DNA of 64,000 nucleotides from Afipia sp. Lineage in GTDB: Bacteria > Pseudomonadota > Alphaproteobacteria > Rhizobiales > Xanthobacteraceae. The notes below the pieces were generated by a model that worked only from the letters and a program-made list of their open reading frames with translations, searched no databases and was not told the origin of the DNA. Positions within the stretch are counted from its first letter, which is position 1, and every line of letters begins with the position of its first letter. Below, in pieces: positions 63,145 to 64,000 of the stretch. Position numbers and translations under genes: made by a program. The stretch covers positions 1,736,001-1,800,000 of the forward strand of contig JANQAK010000003.1 of the NCBI GenBank assembly GCA_024707075.1, in the 5' to 3' direction.

Positions 63145-64000
63145 ATGCCTCGAACACGCGACGGATTGAGCGATATGGATTGGGACAAGCTAAAGGTATT
63201 TCACGCGGCAGCGGAAGCGGGCAGTTTTACCCATGCCGGCGAGCAGCTCGGACTGTCGCAATCGGCGGTCTCCCGCCAGGTCAGCGCGCTGGAGCAGGAA
63301 CTGTCGGTTTCGCTGTTTCACCGCCACGCCCGCGGACTGATCCTGACCGAACAGGGCGACCTTCTCTTCCGCACTGCACATGACGTGTTCATGCAGTTGC
63401 AGGCGGCGCGCGCCAAGCTCACCGACAGCCGCGAGCGGCCAAGCGGCGACCTCAAGGTCACCACGACGCCGGGCGTCGGCATCAATTGGCTGATCCCCCG
63501 GCTCGGCGAATTCACCGCGCTGTATCCCGAAATCCGCATTTCGCTAATCGTTACCGACGAGGAACTCGACCTGTCGATGCGCGAGGCCGACGTGGCGATC
63601 CGCACCCGGAAGCCGACCCAGCCCGATCTCATCCAGCGCAAGCTGTTCTCGATGGGCTTTCACGCCTATTGCTCGCCGGAATACGTCAAGCGCTACGGCA
63701 CACCCCGCACGCTCGACGAACTGGACGCGCACCGCATCATCATGCTCAGCGACCAGAACGTGCCGCAGCACCTGCAAAACAGGAACTGGCTGGTGGAGGC
63801 CAACCGCAACGGCTCCGGCCCGCGCGAGCCGGTCTTCCGGGTCAACAACATCCTCGGTCTGGTGCGCGCCTGCCAGCAGGGCCTCGGGATCGCGGCGCTG
63901 CCGGACTATCTGGTCGAGGACAACAACCGGCTGGTGCAGCTTTTCGGCGAATCCGACTCGATTCAGTTGGACACGTATTTTGTCTATCCCGAAGAATTGA
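63145..64000 (+). CDS. LysR-family regulator (3' end outside the window)
   Basis: The ATG at 63145, two bases after the trxB stop, opens a LysR protein truncated at the window edge (285 codons seen). The helix-turn-helix is MDWDKLKVFHAAAEAGSFTHAGEQLGLSQSAVSRQVSALEQEL, and the effector domain begins near residue 95 (LKVTTTPGVGINWLIPRLGEF). Tight spacing suggests it is co-transcribed with trxB, an arrangement that also occurs in other Bradyrhizobiaceae. Inducer unknown. Confidence 0.9.
   Translation, partial: MPRTRDGLSDMDWDKLKVFHAAAEAGSFTHAGEQLGLSQSAVSRQVSALEQELSVSLFHRHARGLILTEQGDLLFRTAHDVFMQLQAARAKLTDSRERPSGDLKVTTTPGVGINWLIPRLGEFTALYPEIRISLIVTDEELDLSMREADVAIRTRKPTQPDLIQRKLFSMGFHAYCSPEYVKRYGTPRTLDELDAHRIIMLSDQNVPQHLQNRNWLVEANRNGSGPREPVFRVNNILGLVRACQQGLGIAALPDYLVEDNNRLVQLFGESDSIQLDTYFVYPEEL

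Overview
The window is a high-GC chromosomal segment, most probably from an alphaproteobacterium of the Nitrobacteraceae/Bradyrhizobiaceae (Bradyrhizobium, Rhodopseudomonas, Afipia and relatives). The evidence is the gene content (rpoD, dnaG, carA, carB, gatB/yqeY and greA within one neighbourhood), a DnaG without zinc-finger cysteines, an MbfA-type membrane ferritin with an Irr-type operator, OpgC, DUF459, DUF3309 and DUF2171 proteins, and several families of palindromic intergenic repeats. This placement rests on recognition, not on a database search.

Layout. 1-2.4 kb: an N-terminal piece of a TPR protein and a frameshifted DUF459 (SGNH-like) gene. 2.6-3.4 kb: a divergent HxlR regulator/SnoaL pair. 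3.5-6.2 kb: a tight arsenic operon, arsR-arsC(LMW-PTP type)-aqpS-arsC(glutaredoxin type)-arsH, with no ArsB/Acr3 pump. 6.2-11.1 kb: lytic transglycosylase, aldo/keto reductase, galU, opgC. 11.3-14.7 kb: an AT-rich accessory cassette with a PD-(D/E)XK-like nuclease gene, two or three small genes and an IS630 element. 14.7-19.8 kb: msrA, msrB and small conserved genes, bounded on both sides by inverted copies of a ~240-bp repeat, each with AT-rich foreign DNA on its outer side. 19.8-31 kb: core genes (GGDEF cyclase, second lytic transglycosylase, nucleosidase, SDR, MbfA) with three more AT-rich orphan genes inserted singly. 31-35.5 kb: rpoD and dnaG. 35.5-54 kb: LysR/isochorismatase pair, MFS transporter, two transglutaminase-like genes, N-formylglutamate amidohydrolase, an ArsR/SRPBCC cluster, two acyl-CoA synthetases, gatB/yqeY, carA, a Na+/H+ antiporter, a thioesterase and Dps. 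54-64 kb: methyltransferase, a tRNA-Cys-like gene, carB, greA, DoxX, a TauE/SafE permease, Lrp, trxB and a truncated LysR gene.

Functionally the segment mixes housekeeping (pyrimidine/arginine precursor synthesis by CarAB, replication priming, primary sigma factor, transcript cleavage) with stress handling (arsenic, methionine sulfoxide repair, iron and peroxide through MbfA and Dps, thioredoxin reductase). The least explained material is the set of low-GC single-gene or small-cassette insertions: the nuclease cassette (12658-14681), 19814-20530, 25999-26829 (possible HEPN plus zinc ribbons) and 30093-30923. The first and third are the best candidates for uncharacterised defence or conflict systems. 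Three conserved genes (DUF459, lytic transglycosylase, transglutaminase) have single-base frameshifts. One of these lies exactly on a dnaX-type slippery heptamer. Together they mean either recent gene decay, recoding in one case, or residual indel errors in the sequence.
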